A stretch of 64,000 bases of DNA from Tangfeifania diversioriginum (GCA_945873105.1 CAMCBW010000017.1:38178-102177); one strand, 5' to 3'; counted from the first letter of the stretch, positions 8,866-18,403 are shown. The notes: generated by a model from the sequence alone, not told the origin. Program-made: numbers and translations.

Positions 8866-11073
8866 GTGAAAAGAGCTATTGTTTTGCTTTTAATATTTCT
8901 ATCGGTGTATGGTTATGCGAATCCGATTAAAGGAAAGGTGTTCGGACTCGAAAACGGGGTGAAGAGTATTTTGCCCGGTGCTAATATTTATTGGGCCGGC
9001 ACTAAATCCGGAACAATTGCCAATGAGAACGGCGAGTTTTGTATTCAATCTGTGAAGGATAACAATCTACTGGTTTTTAGCTTTGTAGGATTTGAAACCG
9101 ACACCATTGAATGGAATGGACTGGAAATGATTGATGCTGTTCTGAATATGAGTACTGAACTTGAACAAGTTACTGTTATTCATAAGAAAAAAGGAACATC
9201 CATTTCCCGTATCAATCCCGTTTATACAACACACATCCATGGGGCCGAATTGCAAAAAGCAGCCTGCTGCAACCTTTCTGAGAGTTTTATGACCAATCCT
9301 TCGGTCGATGTTTCCTACAACGACGCGATAACTGGCGCCAAACAGATTAAACTGTTGGGGCTTGATGGTACTTATTCACAATTACAAACCGAAAATTTTC
9401 CGAATTTAAGAGGATTGGCAACCAATTACGGATTAACATATATTCCAGGTCCGTGGCTCGAATCCATTCAGGTTTCGAAAGGGGCAGCATCTGTGGTGAA
9501 TGGTTATGAATCTATTACAGGACAAATAAATGCCAATTTTAAAAAACCGGACGGTATTGAAGCCTTTCATTTTAGTGCATTTGCCTCAGCAGAAGGAAGA
9601 ACAGAGCTAAACACAAACTTCTCGGCGAAACTTTCAGAAAAGAAATCAATGGCATTTTTTATTCATCATTTTAACTTTCAAAGCCGAATGGATGATAATA
9701 TGGATGGTTTTCTGGATGAGCCGCTGAACAAGCAAATTCACCTGTTTAACCAGTGGAAATACACCTCTGGAGATGGCTTTATGCTTCATTCCGGGATTCA
9801 CTACCTGAAAGAAGATCGGGTTGGAGGGCAGGTGGACTTCAGGAAAGATATGGAGCGGAATACGTCAAATCCATATGGGGTAAACGTGCAAAACGAACGC
9901 TTTGAAGGATATGTAAAGGTTGGTAAAGATTTCATCGGATCAAGGCATAGCCTTGCATTTATTTCGAATTTTACCTTCCACAAAATGGGTTCGTATTATG
10001 GCCTGAACAATTATTCGGGAGACGAATACACCATGTATGGGAATTTGGTCCATACATTTTCAATCGACAGGATGAATGTACATTCCTTAAATTCAGGGAT
10101 CAGTATAATTGCTGATCAGGCGAATGAAATTCTCAACCAAAATTCGATTGAAGCAAATGAATCCGTTCCCGGTGTGTTTAGCGAATACACCTATAAACCT
10201 AGCCTAAAGCTGACCCTGATGGCAGGGCTGCGTGTCGATTTTCACAATACATTCGGCGCATTTGTAACCCCTCGTGTTCATTTGAGATATGGGCCTAACG
10301 AGTTTCTTAACTTTAGGATTTCTTCCGGGAAAGGTTTTAGGTCTCCACGCATCCTTGCCGAAAATAGTTTTCTGCTCGCCAATTCGCGTTCTCTGAATTT
10401 TACTGAAAGCAAAATTCTGGAAGAAGCCTGGAATTATGGTGCGAGCATAAATTTGAAAATACCATGGACAGAAAGGCCAATACATCTAAATGCCGAATAT
10501 TTTAGGACTGACTTTATAAACCAATTAGTTGTAGATCGTGAAAGTTCGGCCACTCAAATTTTATTTACTTCCTTGGATGGCATCTCCTTTGCCAATAGCT
10601 ACCAACTGGAACTTCAGTACGAATTGCTTCCCAGGCTCGATATTACCGCTGCTTATCGGTTGAACGATGTAATGCAAACCATTAATCATGAGTTGGTTCG
10701 CAAACCTCTAACCAGTAAATACAAAGGGCTGATTACCCTCAATTATTCTGACCGGTTGAAAAAATGGATGTTCGATTTTAACACCCAACTTAATGGCGGT
10801 GGGCGCTTACCAATTGTACCTGACAGTCAATTAGATTCACCAACCGAATTCCCTGCTTTCGCTGTGGTGAATGCCCAGATAACCAAGTACTTTAGATACT
10901 GGAACCTTTATGCCGGGGCCGAAAACTTCCTGAATTATACCCAGGAACATCCGATTTTAGATCCCGAACATCCTTTTGGAAATGAGTTTGACGCAACCCG
11001 TATTTGGGGACCTGTTATGGGACGCAGATTCTATGCTGGTATCAGAATTACACTAAATCATAAAACAAAATAA
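8866..11073 (+). CDS. TonB-dependent outer-membrane receptor, probable metal uptake
   Basis: 735 residues, GTG start, signal peptide ending 'VYGYA'. The N-terminal carboxypeptidase-regulatory-like domain is seen as 'IKGKVFG...PGANIYWAGTKSG...FSFVGFETD'. The plug follows with an 'ACCNLSESF' di-cysteine and 'LGLDGTYSQL', then a 22-strand-type barrel ending in aromatic 'RRFYAGIRITL'. It is not a SusC: it is too short, has no SusD partner, and sits between a Cys-rich membrane protein and an HMA-domain protein. This suggests uptake of a metal (copper is the common case) or a metallophore rather than glycan. Confidence 0.85.
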   Translation: MKRAIVLLLIFLSVYGYANPIKGKVFGLENGVKSILPGANIYWAGTKSGTIANENGEFCIQSVKDNNLLVFSFVGFETDTIEWNGLEMIDAVLNMSTELEQVTVIHKKKGTSISRINPVYTTHIHGAELQKAACCNLSESFMTNPSVDVSYNDAITGAKQIKLLGLDGTYSQLQTENFPNLRGLATNYGLTYIPGPWLESIQVSKGAASVVNGYESITGQINANFKKPDGIEAFHFSAFASAEGRTELNTNFSAKLSEKKSMAFFIHHFNFQSRMDDNMDGFLDEPLNKQIHLFNQWKYTSGDGFMLHSGIHYLKEDRVGGQVDFRKDMERNTSNPYGVNVQNERFEGYVKVGKDFIGSRHSLAFISNFTFHKMGSYYGLNNYSGDEYTMYGNLVHTFSIDRMNVHSLNSGISIIADQANEILNQNSIEANESVPGVFSEYTYKPSLKLTLMAGLRVDFHNTFGAFVTPRVHLRYGPNEFLNFRISSGKGFRSPRILAENSFLLANSRSLNFTESKILEEAWNYGASINLKIPWTERPIHLNAEYFRTDFINQLVVDRESSATQILFTSLDGISFANSYQLELQYELLPRLDITAAYRLNDVMQTINHELVRKPLTSKYKGLITLNYSDRLKKWMFDFNTQLNGGGRLPIVPDSQLDSPTEFPAFAVVNAQITKYFRYWNLYAGAENFLNYTQEHPILDPEHPFGNEFDATRIWGPVMGRRFYAGIRITLNHKTK

Positions 11074-11127
11074 CAAATGAAATACCCACGAGAAAATTTT
11101 CACCCCACCGAAAATGAATATCTGGGT

Positions 11128-11167
11128 ATTCCATCAGACCATTAAAAAAAACAATTATATACTGATG
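11128..11167 (+). promoter_or_regulatory. Conserved 5' leader (family shared with four other genes)
   Basis: ATTCCATCAGACCATTAAAA, an A-rich tract and TATACTGATG directly precede the HMA gene start. The same string, with few changes, precedes the beta-helix gene at 40175 on the other strand, and weaker versions precede the sulfatases starting at 18311, 51326 and 53719. Confidence 0.5.
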
Positions 11168-11506
11168 AAAACGATTATTCAATTGATTTTACTTTGCAAT
11201 GTTGCGGTTCTGTTTTTGGCCGAAGTAAAGGCGCAGGAACCGAAAACCGATTTATTAACAGTTTGTTACAAAACAACAATGGACTGTCAAAACTGCCAGG
11301 CGACCCTAACCAATTATTTGAAATTTGAAAAGGGGGTGAAAGATCTGAAAGTTGACCTAAAATCCAATACCATCAAAGTAGTATACAAGTCAGGGAAAAA
11401 TACTCCTGAAAATTTGGTCAAGGGAATTAAAAAACTTGGGTATGAGGCCAATCCGCTTTCTGAAAAGGAGTATAAAATCTTGATTGAGGAGTCTCCAGGA
11501 AAGTAG
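11165..11506 (+). CDS. Periplasmic heavy-metal-associated (HMA) domain protein
   Basis: 114 residues from the ATG at 11165; an ATG at 11114 would add 17 residues ahead of an intact signal peptide (MKTIIQLILLCNV...VKA), so the shorter form is chosen. The mature part is a single HMA fold with the metal-binding CxxC in 'TMDCQNCQATLTNYL', followed by 'GVKDLKVDLKSNTIKVVY' and the 'LVKGIKKLGYEA' helix. It probably binds a soft metal ion in the periplasm and acts with the preceding TonB receptor and Cys-rich protein. Confidence 0.85.
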   Translation: MKTIIQLILLCNVAVLFLAEVKAQEPKTDLLTVCYKTTMDCQNCQATLTNYLKFEKGVKDLKVDLKSNTIKVVYKSGKNTPENLVKGIKKLGYEANPLSEKEYKILIEESPGK

Positions 11507-11988
11507 ATTTTACTGTTGTATGTTCGAACCGTCGTCTAAGACGGTGGTTAGAACATTATTGGGCGCGCCTGCAAAATTAACCACCTTCGGCCGTCTTTCG
11601 AGTTCAGGCCATAATTATTTGAATTTTATATACTTATATCCTTCACCAAAGGTTCAATAATCTCTGGTGCAGGGTGGTCTTTTACTCCGGCGTGTCCATA
11701 TTGGGGATAAAAACAAAACACTTTACAAGCGTTTATAAGCCGTTTACCAATAAACGTGGGAAAAGCGTTAAACCAGACCACCTTCTGCCGATTTTAGTCA
11801 ACTAGCTTATCTTCTTAACAATCAACAAAGTGAAGGGATCAAGGTTCTCCAGCAGATACTGGTCAATTTGACCGAATTTTGCAAGATTGCTTATTCTTAG
11901 TTTGCCCGAAAAACCTCCGCTTACCCTTGAAATAATAGATAACAAGCAAATTTGTATCTTCGCTTGGATCGAACTAACGCTAATTAAT
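11507..11988. other. Gene-free stretch with hairpin and possible coding remnant
   Basis: An interrupted 15-bp stem with a 3-nt loop lies at 11522-11554 just after the HMA gene; it has no T-run, so terminator function is uncertain. Frame 11789-11900 reads 'ADFSQLAYLLNN...FCKIAYS' to a stop with no start, and looks like the tail of a lost gene. One copy of a 24-bp repeat lies at 11758-11781. Confidence 0.4.
11758..11781 (+). repeat. 24-bp direct repeat, left copy
   Basis: The sequence starts GGGAAAAGCG and ends CCAGACCAC. It recurs with one mismatch at 14297-14320, so the pair brackets the tandem esterase gene. Confidence 0.6.
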
Positions 11989-14205
11989 ATGAGACAGCTA
12001 CTTCATCATGTAATTCATAAGTACTCGGGTTTATTCAAAATCATTTTCACTTTATTATTGGTCATGTTGCTGGCTAATGAAAGAATGAACGCCCAGAATG
12101 AACTTGATGTGATTCGGAATAACTGGCTTCAGTACAGTGATGCTCCCAACTCATTGTATCATCATCTTGCGAGACAGGCCTTTAATCTTCTCAAAGAGAG
12201 AACTGATGCGGTTTCCGGACTGAATACCTTATCCGGTTGGCAGCAACGACAGAATTGGGTGAAGAAAACACTGTTAGATATAGTTGGACCATTTCCTGAA
12301 AAGACACCATTAAATGCAAAGATCCAAAGGAGAATAGAAAAGGATGGTTACAGGATTGAGCATATAGTTTATGAATCTCAGCCGGGATTTTACGTAACAT
12401 CCTCCATGTTCATTCCCGATGGACTTATGAAAAGGAGTAAAGCTCCTGTTGTTATATACTGCAGCGGTCATACGGAAGAAGGGTATCGTAGCGCAATATA
12501 CCTGCATGTTATTGTAAATCTGGTAAAGAAAGGTTTCATCGTGTTTGCATTTGATCCTGTTGGTCAGGGGGAGCGGCTGGAGTATTTTGATCCAAAAACC
12601 GGCAAATCAATAGTTGGCGGACCTACCATGGAACATTCTTATCCCGGTGCTCAGGCTTTTATTACTGGTAGTTCAGAGGCACGGTATATGATTTGGGATG
12701 GCATCAGGGCTGTTGATTATCTCCTTACCAGGAAAGAGGTTGATCCTGCCAGAATAGGAATTACAGGACGGTCGGGAGGCGGGACCCAATGTGCATATAT
12801 TGCTGCAATGGACGATCGTATCTATGCCGCTGCTCCCGAAAACTATCTGACCAATTTCACCAGGCTGCTGCAGACCATCGGACCTCAGGATGCAGAACAA
12901 AATATGTTTAACGCCATCATCAGAGGTATCGATCATGGGGACTTTATGCTGGTCCGGGCGCCTAAACCAGCCCTGATGGTCACAACCACACGCGATATGT
13001 TCAGCATTCAAGGCGCTTTGGAAACCGAAAAGGAGGTTGCAGCTATCTATAAAGCATACGGGAAAGAGGATAATTTTAGCAGGGTAGAGGATGATGCGCC
13101 TCATGCATCAACCAAAAAGAACAGGGAAGCCATGTATGCTTTTTTCCGGAAACATCTGAATAATCCAGGCAATTCAAATGATGAGGAAACGCAGCCATTT
13201 ACTCCTGAAGATGTGCGGGTAACTGCCACAGGCCAGGTATCAACATCGCTTGGAGGAGAAACTGTTTTCAGTTTGAACAGGAGGGAGACAGAAAAACGGA
13301 TTAATGAGTTGCAAGCTTCAAGGGGTGATCTGACAAGGCATCTTCCGGAGGTATTGAATTCTGCTAAAAAGCTTTCGGGATATCAGGAACCGTCATTAAT
13401 AAATAACTCTGTGTTGACAGGTCGTATTCAAAGGGAAGGATATATGATCGAAAAGTACTTTGTAAAAGGTGAGGCTGATTATATTATTCCATACCTGTTA
13501 ATGAAACCTGATAAGCCAAATAGTAAAGCCCTGATATATCTTCATCCTTCCGGCAAGGCTACCGAAGCATCAAAAGGAGGTGAGATTGAATGGTTCGTCA
13601 TGAATGGTTTTACTGTTTTGGCTCCTGATATCATTGGAGTTGGAGAAATGGGTCCGGGTATTTTTAAAGGGGATGCATATATTGAGGGCAGTTCCCATAA
13701 TTTATGGTATGCTTCGATGCTTATCGGAAGAAGCATTGTCGGAATAAGAGCCGGTGATGTTGTCAGACTATCCAGATTATTAAAGAATGATACCGGAATA
13801 AAAGATATTTATGGTTTTGCCAGTAAGGAAATGGCGCCGGTATTGTTGCATGCTGCAGCATTTGATTCTTTCATTACACATGTTGCACTTATAGAACCAT
13901 ATTCATCATACAGTTCTATTGTTTTGAACCGCTTTTATAAGCCTTCATTTATTCTCAATACCGTTCCAGGAGCCCTTAAAGCGTATGATCTTCCTGACCT
14001 TGCTGCCAGCCTTGCCCCAAGAAAGCTTTTAATGGCAGGCGTCACAGATGGAAATGGCAAAAGCACTGATGTTGAAAGCATCAATAAAGATCTTGCCATT
14101 ATCAAAACTGCTTATCAATACAGGAATGCAGATAACCAACTGAAGATCGTAGCCAAAGAGGCAACAGATAAATCATATGATCTTTATTTGGAGTGGTTAA
14201 AATAA
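11989..14205 (+). CDS. Secreted tandem alpha/beta-hydrolase (acetylxylan-esterase-like)
   Basis: 738 residues from ATG 11989; the longer frame from TTG 11887 would put 34 residues before the signal peptide. The signal segment 'IIFTLLLVMLLANERMNAQ' is followed by a first alpha/beta-hydrolase domain with 'VIYCSGHTEEG', nucleophile elbow 'GITGRSGGGT' (Ser ~262) and a late 'DDAPHAS' His. The second half repeats a related fold ('ALIYLHPSGKA', 'NGFTVLAPDIIGVGEMGPG') but has no clear G-x-S-x-G, so it may be a non-catalytic domain. It is likely a periplasmic carbohydrate esterase or peptidase-like hydrolase. It stands alone, bracketed by 24-bp repeats. Confidence 0.75.
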   Translation: MRQLLHHVIHKYSGLFKIIFTLLLVMLLANERMNAQNELDVIRNNWLQYSDAPNSLYHHLARQAFNLLKERTDAVSGLNTLSGWQQRQNWVKKTLLDIVGPFPEKTPLNAKIQRRIEKDGYRIEHIVYESQPGFYVTSSMFIPDGLMKRSKAPVVIYCSGHTEEGYRSAIYLHVIVNLVKKGFIVFAFDPVGQGERLEYFDPKTGKSIVGGPTMEHSYPGAQAFITGSSEARYMIWDGIRAVDYLLTRKEVDPARIGITGRSGGGTQCAYIAAMDDRIYAAAPENYLTNFTRLLQTIGPQDAEQNMFNAIIRGIDHGDFMLVRAPKPALMVTTTRDMFSIQGALETEKEVAAIYKAYGKEDNFSRVEDDAPHASTKKNREAMYAFFRKHLNNPGNSNDEETQPFTPEDVRVTATGQVSTSLGGETVFSLNRRETEKRINELQASRGDLTRHLPEVLNSAKKLSGYQEPSLINNSVLTGRIQREGYMIEKYFVKGEADYIIPYLLMKPDKPNSKALIYLHPSGKATEASKGGEIEWFVMNGFTVLAPDIIGVGEMGPGIFKGDAYIEGSSHNLWYASMLIGRSIVGIRAGDVVRLSRLLKNDTGIKDIYGFASKEMAPVLLHAAAFDSFITHVALIEPYSSYSSIVLNRFYKPSFILNTVPGALKAYDLPDLAASLAPRKLLMAGVTDGNGKSTDVESINKDLAIIKTAYQYRNADNQLKIVAKEATDKSYDLYLEWLK

Positions 14206-14296
14206 ATTACCGGAGTTTCAATTAACCAAATACTGGGAACAAATTTATGAATTAATCACTTCTATTGGACAAACTATCTGGCAGAGTAAGTATATT

Positions 14297-14320
14297 GGGA
14301 AAAGCGGTAAACCAGACCAC
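14297..14320 (+). repeat. 24-bp direct repeat, right copy
   Basis: Matches 11758-11781 with one mismatch and directly abuts the 21-bp tandem array that begins at 14326. Confidence 0.6.
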
Positions 14321-14325
14321 GCCTC

Positions 14326-14556
14326 ACTAAGGCTTAATGTACAGTTTCTAAGGGTTACTTGACACTCACTAAGGCTTGGTGTACATTCTCTAAGGGTTAC
14401 TGTACATCCCCTAAGGCTTAGTGTACATTCTCTAAGGGCTACTGTACATCCACTAAGGCTTAGTGTACATTCTCTAAGGGTTACTGTACATCCTCTAAGG
14501 CTTAGTGTACAGTCTCTAAGGGCTACTTGACATCCACTAAGGCTTGGTGTACAAAT
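14326..14556. repeat. 21-bp tandem repeat array (about 11 units, 42-bp higher-order period)
   Basis: Units alternate between forms CTAAGGCTTAGTGTACATTC and CTAAGGGTTACTGTACATCC. The CTAAGGCTT form starts at 14326, 14368, 14410, 14452, 14494 and 14536, exactly 42 bp apart. Every unit carries a TGTACA (or TTGACA) palindrome-like core at 21-bp spacing, two helical turns. The minus strand is stop-free across the array but has a stop just upstream and no start, so coding is unlikely. Confidence 0.85.
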
Positions 14557-14581
14557 GCGGGAGGGAGGTGGAAATAATTAC

Positions 14582-14664
14582 GTTCAGCGAAGCTAATTAC
14601 GAATTGAAGTTCAGCGAGGCTCATTTTAAAGGCATTGTAATTTCCTTGCCTGGCTTCGCTGAAC
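14582..14664. repeat. Inverted GTTCAGCGAAGC repeats next to the tandem array
   Basis: GTTCAGCGAAGC at 14582-14593 and a variant at 14609-14620 are direct copies; the exact inverse GCTTCGCTGAAC is at 14653-14664. The outer pair can form a stem with about 60 nt between the arms. It lies just downstream of the minus-strand gene ending at 14680 and could end its transcript. Confidence 0.5.
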
Positions 14665-14679
14665 TTCCTTAGGTGCAAT

Positions 14680-15426
14680 TTAATTCTTCTGCATGGTAAA
14701 TTCTACCCCGCTTACCTGGGTGTATTCGGGAGAGGTAGCGCCAAAAACAGATTTGACATATTTTTTGACGTCTAAACCTACCTTCACCAGACCGGTTTCC
14801 CGGTCGTAGAAGAGCTTGTTGCGGCTGATCCTTGCATTGCTGAGCAACATCTGCGCAATCTTGACGGCCTCATTGTTTTTCTTGAAATCGGCCAGCATCG
14901 CTTGCAGGGCAGAGAGTTGGAGATCCGGTTCGTTGGGGTGGTAACCGGGTTGTTCCATCAGCAATTGGGTGAGTTTTTCGAAATTCTCCATCCGGCTATC
15001 AGCACTCAGCCGGGAGGTGGAGATGGTTGGTAGCTTCTCCTTTGGATTTTCAGTCGCATGGACGGAAGGAGCAGTCGCATGTTTGCGGATTCTGGTCCCC
15101 TGCAATTTTTTGTTGAGCGCTTTTACGCCGGCGCGTACTGCAGGGCTTACGTCGCCCGATTCGACTGAATTGAGGATACGGGTAAGCAGGACATTCAGTC
15201 CGTCGAAACGATGCTGCTGGACCTCCACCGCCACACTCCAGTTGTTGTAAAGGGTGTTGAGTGAAACCAGGCTTTTTTGCGCCTCCTCCCGAAGGGTGTT
15301 GAGGGCGGGAAGGGTAATGGATTGTTTGGAAGGATTGTAGCCGGTTCCAAATCCAGTAGCGTACGATATCATGGTACCAAGGTTTGCTACATTCTTGGCA
15401 TGACCTTTTTCGGAAAAAGTTGTCAT
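14680..15426 (-). CDS. Hypothetical cytoplasmic protein, mostly helical
   Basis: 248 residues from ATG 15426. An upstream in-frame start (15501) adds 25 residues of unlikely composition. There is no signal peptide or membrane segment. The sequence is helix-rich ('TLREEAQKSLVSLNTLYNNW', 'LSALQAMLADFKKNNEAVK') and ends in a compact motif 'VKSVFGATSPEYTQVSGVEF'. Its layout resembles small Bacteroidota-specific hypothetical proteins, but I do not recognise a named family. It lies beside the 21-bp tandem array, and the two could be linked. Function unknown. Confidence 0.6.
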   Translation of the reverse strand: MTTFSEKGHAKNVANLGTMISYATGFGTGYNPSKQSITLPALNTLREEAQKSLVSLNTLYNNWSVAVEVQQHRFDGLNVLLTRILNSVESGDVSPAVRAGVKALNKKLQGTRIRKHATAPSVHATENPKEKLPTISTSRLSADSRMENFEKLTQLLMEQPGYHPNEPDLQLSALQAMLADFKKNNEAVKIAQMLLSNARISRNKLFYDRETGLVKVGLDVKKYVKSVFGATSPEYTQVSGVEFTMQKN

Positions 15427-16001
15427 CGAAAAGAATTTAGATGGTTTGAATAGTAAATCCCCGTGGTTAAGTATATTACACAGAGAATAAGTGTCGACCA
15501 ATCAAAAATTGTAAGGTTGTAGGAATTTCTGCTTTTGGGTAATTTCAAAAGAGAAACCCCGGAGGACACAGAGGGAGAAAATCGCAAGCGATTTTCCAAC
15601 GCCCGATTCGGTGTGACAAGCTGTGCAAGAGATTAAACAGCTTCCCAGCAATGGAAAAGAGCGAATGCAGTTGGTGGAGGAGTCGTTGACCTCCGGCAGG
15701 GAGCATCTCCAGGTTGTCGAACTCCCTGCAGAGAACAGGTTGGCGGTGTGGGTTCCATTTAAGATACTTTAAGGGATTGATTTTAAATGGTTGGAAACTT
15801 TGGAAGGGAGGGCCAGGTGAGCGGTCGGGAAGGCCGGAGGCGGGTTGCCTGCCGTTTACATTAGGTTAATACCACAAAGGACCAATAGGTTACCCCTAAA
15901 TTCTCCTGAAATATTGATATTTCAAAAAATAATTTTCCAAAAGCTATTAGTTGGTAATAAATAGTTGGTAAATTTAAGTTTATATAATATTTTAATTTAA
16001 A
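15427..16001. other. Gene-free stretch with one perfect palindrome
   Basis: GAAAATCGC-AA-GCGATTTTC (15577-15596) is a perfect inverted repeat. The rest is GC-richer than its flanks with no start-bearing ORF; 15600-15850 may be decayed coding sequence. The last ~150 bases are AT-rich and probably hold the promoter of the gene at 16002. Confidence 0.4.
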
Positions 16002-16838
16002 TTGAAAACCAAGATTCTTAACACCACATTGATGATTGCCTCATTACTCCTGTTATGCAGTTGGGGAGAAAAGGGACATCAAAAGATCAATAGTTCAGCA
16101 CCACAATTCTTTCCTGCCAGGCTTAACAATTACCAAACTTGGTCTGAAGTTCTGTCAGATCATGGTTCAGATCCAGATAAAAGGAGAAGGGTTGATCCAA
16201 CAGAAGAGATCAAGCATTACATTGACATAGATGCTTACACTGACTTTGTTCAAGCACACGAAATCGTTGAAGGGAAAGAGGAGGCCATCAATAAATACAG
16301 CATCGAGTTCATCAAGAAGAATGGTACTCTTCCCTGGATGACCGATTCAACTTACCAGGTCCTTGTGCAGCAATTCGAAGCAAAGGATTGGGCAAGGGCA
16401 GTGCTGACTGCTGCTGATCTTGGTCACTATGTTGGCGATGGACACATGCCCCTTCATTTAACCACCAATTATGATGGAAAAGAGACAGGGCAGCAAGGCA
16501 TACATAGTAGGTACGAATCAAAAATGATCAACAAGTACATTGATTCAATAGCTGTTAATGGTTCACATTTACATAAAATCAAGAATTTAAGCCGATATGT
16601 TTTTGATTACATATACCGCAATTACCAGTACAAAGATTCCCTTTTTAATGCAGATAAGGTGGCATTTGAGAAAGCGAATCATGAGTACAACGATTTGTAT
16701 TATCAAATACTTTGGAACCAAACAAAAGGCTTTACTGCCAAAATGATCAGGGAATCATCAAAGTCCACAGCTGAATTGATAAGAATGGCTTGGATAGAGG
16801 CGGGAAGGCCAAGGATACCAGAAAACATTGGATTTTAA
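16002..16838 (+). CDS. S1/P1-type zinc nuclease or phospholipase C-like secreted protein
   Basis: 278 residues from a TTG start that yields a signal peptide (TTLMIASLLLLCSW). The zinc ligand pattern of S1/P1 nucleases is visible: N-terminal 'WGEKGHQKIN', 'IKHYIDIDAY', then 'DLGHYVGDGHMPLHLTTNYDG' (HxxxDxH) and 'GIHSRYE' in place of the usual HxxWE. These residues coordinate three zinc ions in nuclease P1 and bacterial phospholipase C. The Arg-Tyr-Glu variant leaves the Glu in place. It probably degrades nucleic acids or phosphoesters in the periplasm. It is convergent with the sulfatase operon. Confidence 0.78.
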   Translation: MKTKILNTTLMIASLLLLCSWGEKGHQKINSSAPQFFPARLNNYQTWSEVLSDHGSDPDKRRRVDPTEEIKHYIDIDAYTDFVQAHEIVEGKEEAINKYSIEFIKKNGTLPWMTDSTYQVLVQQFEAKDWARAVLTAADLGHYVGDGHMPLHLTTNYDGKETGQQGIHSRYESKMINKYIDSIAVNGSHLHKIKNLSRYVFDYIYRNYQYKDSLFNADKVAFEKANHEYNDLYYQILWNQTKGFTAKMIRESSKSTAELIRMAWIEAGRPRIPENIGF

Positions 16839-16907
16839 TAGCAACAGCATAAGTACAAACCTGGCGGGATTATTCTATTTGTGTTTTCTTCACGCAAGAA
16901 TATTTAT

Positions 16908-18311
16908 TCAATCCATCCTCTCTGATTTCAAACCTTTTAATTTACCATCAATAGATATGTCTTTATCATTTTTTTGCATCTTTCCCGGAATGCTGCGACC
17001 ATTTGCAATATAACTTCTCATTAAGACGGTCATTTTTTTTACAATATCCGGGTTGGCGGCGGATAAATCTTTTGTTTCACTCAAATCGTCCTGAAGATTA
17101 TAGAGTTCCTGCTGGTTTGAGGTAAGAAATACCAACTTCCAGGGGCCCTGACGGATGGCCAGATCGCCAAAAGCTGACTGATGAACAGTGGCTTCGCGGA
17201 CAGCTTGCCCCGCAGTTCCCAAAAATTCAGGAAGCAGGCTCTTGCTGTCTTCTCCGGCGTTGCCGGGTAAATTTATACCAATGATTTCAGCAGCAGTAGC
17301 CATCAAATCATTCAGACAAACAGTATGATCATTCAGCATGCCCGGTTTTACTTTGCCTGGCCAACAAACCATGAATGGAACGCGATGACCTCCCTCGTAA
17401 ATACTTCTTTTTGATTCCCTTAGCGGTTCGTAGGAGCGGTGCTCCGCCCCATTATCGCTGGTAACGATGACGAGTGTATTTTCGGCAAGATGATTCCTTT
17501 CGAGTGCTTCAAGTATCTGGCCAAGCATCGCGTCTCCCTGAAAAAGCCAGTCGCCATATTTAGGATCACTTTTTACCAGGTCTTGTGCCCCGCTTTTCCC
17601 AATATAGTCAGCAGAAGGCACAATCGGTTCATGTGGGATGCCCATCGGAAAATAAAGGAAGAAAGGTTTATCTGATTTTGCACGTTCATCAATCCACTCA
17701 ATTGCTTTTCTGATCATCAGTGGTTGGTTTTCATCTGGCTTCACATGCGAAACCACGCTGTTCTGCTCAATGATAGTTCCAATATTCCTGGCGTGGGTGA
17801 AGCCCAGAAAATAGTCGAAACCCAATGCATTGGGCCCATCCGTAATTTTTGCACCAATAGGCACCTCTTTTTCAGTTCCGGGTTTACCATCTACCCAGTT
17901 CAAACCGAGATGCCACTTGCCAATACACGCGGTTGAATATCCTTGTTTCTTAAGCATGGATGCCACCGTTAGCCGATTAGCCGGAATTATCGGTTTTGAA
18001 AATGTGGTCAAGACTCCAAATTGTCCGATGCGCGAAGGATATCGCCCAGTTAGTATACCATATCGCGTAGGCGTGCACACTGCAGCAGCTGAATGGGCAT
18101 CTGTAAAACGCATACCCTGTTGTGCAAAGCGATCAAGATTTGGAGTTCGCAATGATGATTCTGCGTTATAACTCTGAGGCTGTCCGTATCCCATATCATC
18201 GAAAAGGATGAAAATGATATTTGGCTTTTTAGTGATTTTCGATTCGGTGGCATGAAGTAAGTCCATCGAAGCCAGTATAAGTGCCGTGGCTACTATAGGT
18301 TTATGTTTCAT
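16908..18311 (-). CDS. Sulfatase (family S1, Cys-type, CTPTR)
   Basis: 467 residues, signal peptide, then 'NIIFILFDDMGYG' with the first metal-ligand Asp pair. The formylglycine site is C79 in 'AVCTPTRYGILTGRYP', followed by 'IGKWHLG' and 'IVTSDNGAEHRS', the usual lysine, histidine and metal-site motifs. The Cys must be converted to formylglycine by an anaerobic-type maturase not in this window. It is the last gene of the leftward operon; its leader has the conserved ATTCCAT...TTAAAAAACAAATTATA pattern. Substrate position cannot be read from sequence. Confidence 0.92.
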   Translation of the reverse strand: MKHKPIVATALILASMDLLHATESKITKKPNIIFILFDDMGYGQPQSYNAESSLRTPNLDRFAQQGMRFTDAHSAAAVCTPTRYGILTGRYPSRIGQFGVLTTFSKPIIPANRLTVASMLKKQGYSTACIGKWHLGLNWVDGKPGTEKEVPIGAKITDGPNALGFDYFLGFTHARNIGTIIEQNSVVSHVKPDENQPLMIRKAIEWIDERAKSDKPFFLYFPMGIPHEPIVPSADYIGKSGAQDLVKSDPKYGDWLFQGDAMLGQILEALERNHLAENTLVIVTSDNGAEHRSYEPLRESKRSIYEGGHRVPFMVCWPGKVKPGMLNDHTVCLNDLMATAAEIIGINLPGNAGEDSKSLLPEFLGTAGQAVREATVHQSAFGDLAIRQGPWKLVFLTSNQQELYNLQDDLSETKDLSAANPDIVKKMTVLMRSYIANGRSIPGKMQKNDKDISIDGKLKGLKSERMD

Positions 18312-18403
18312 TTGTATATAATTTGTTTTTTAACGGCCAAATGGAATAGCCATGAGGTTATTATCATTTCTGTGGGTGATTGACAAATCATGGCGATTTC
18401 ATT

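Noticed and set aside
14326..14556. Possible CRISPR array or coding repeat in the 21-bp region
   Set aside because: There are no unique spacers (everything repeats with 21/42-bp period), no cas genes, and the stop-free minus frame has a stop just upstream and no start.
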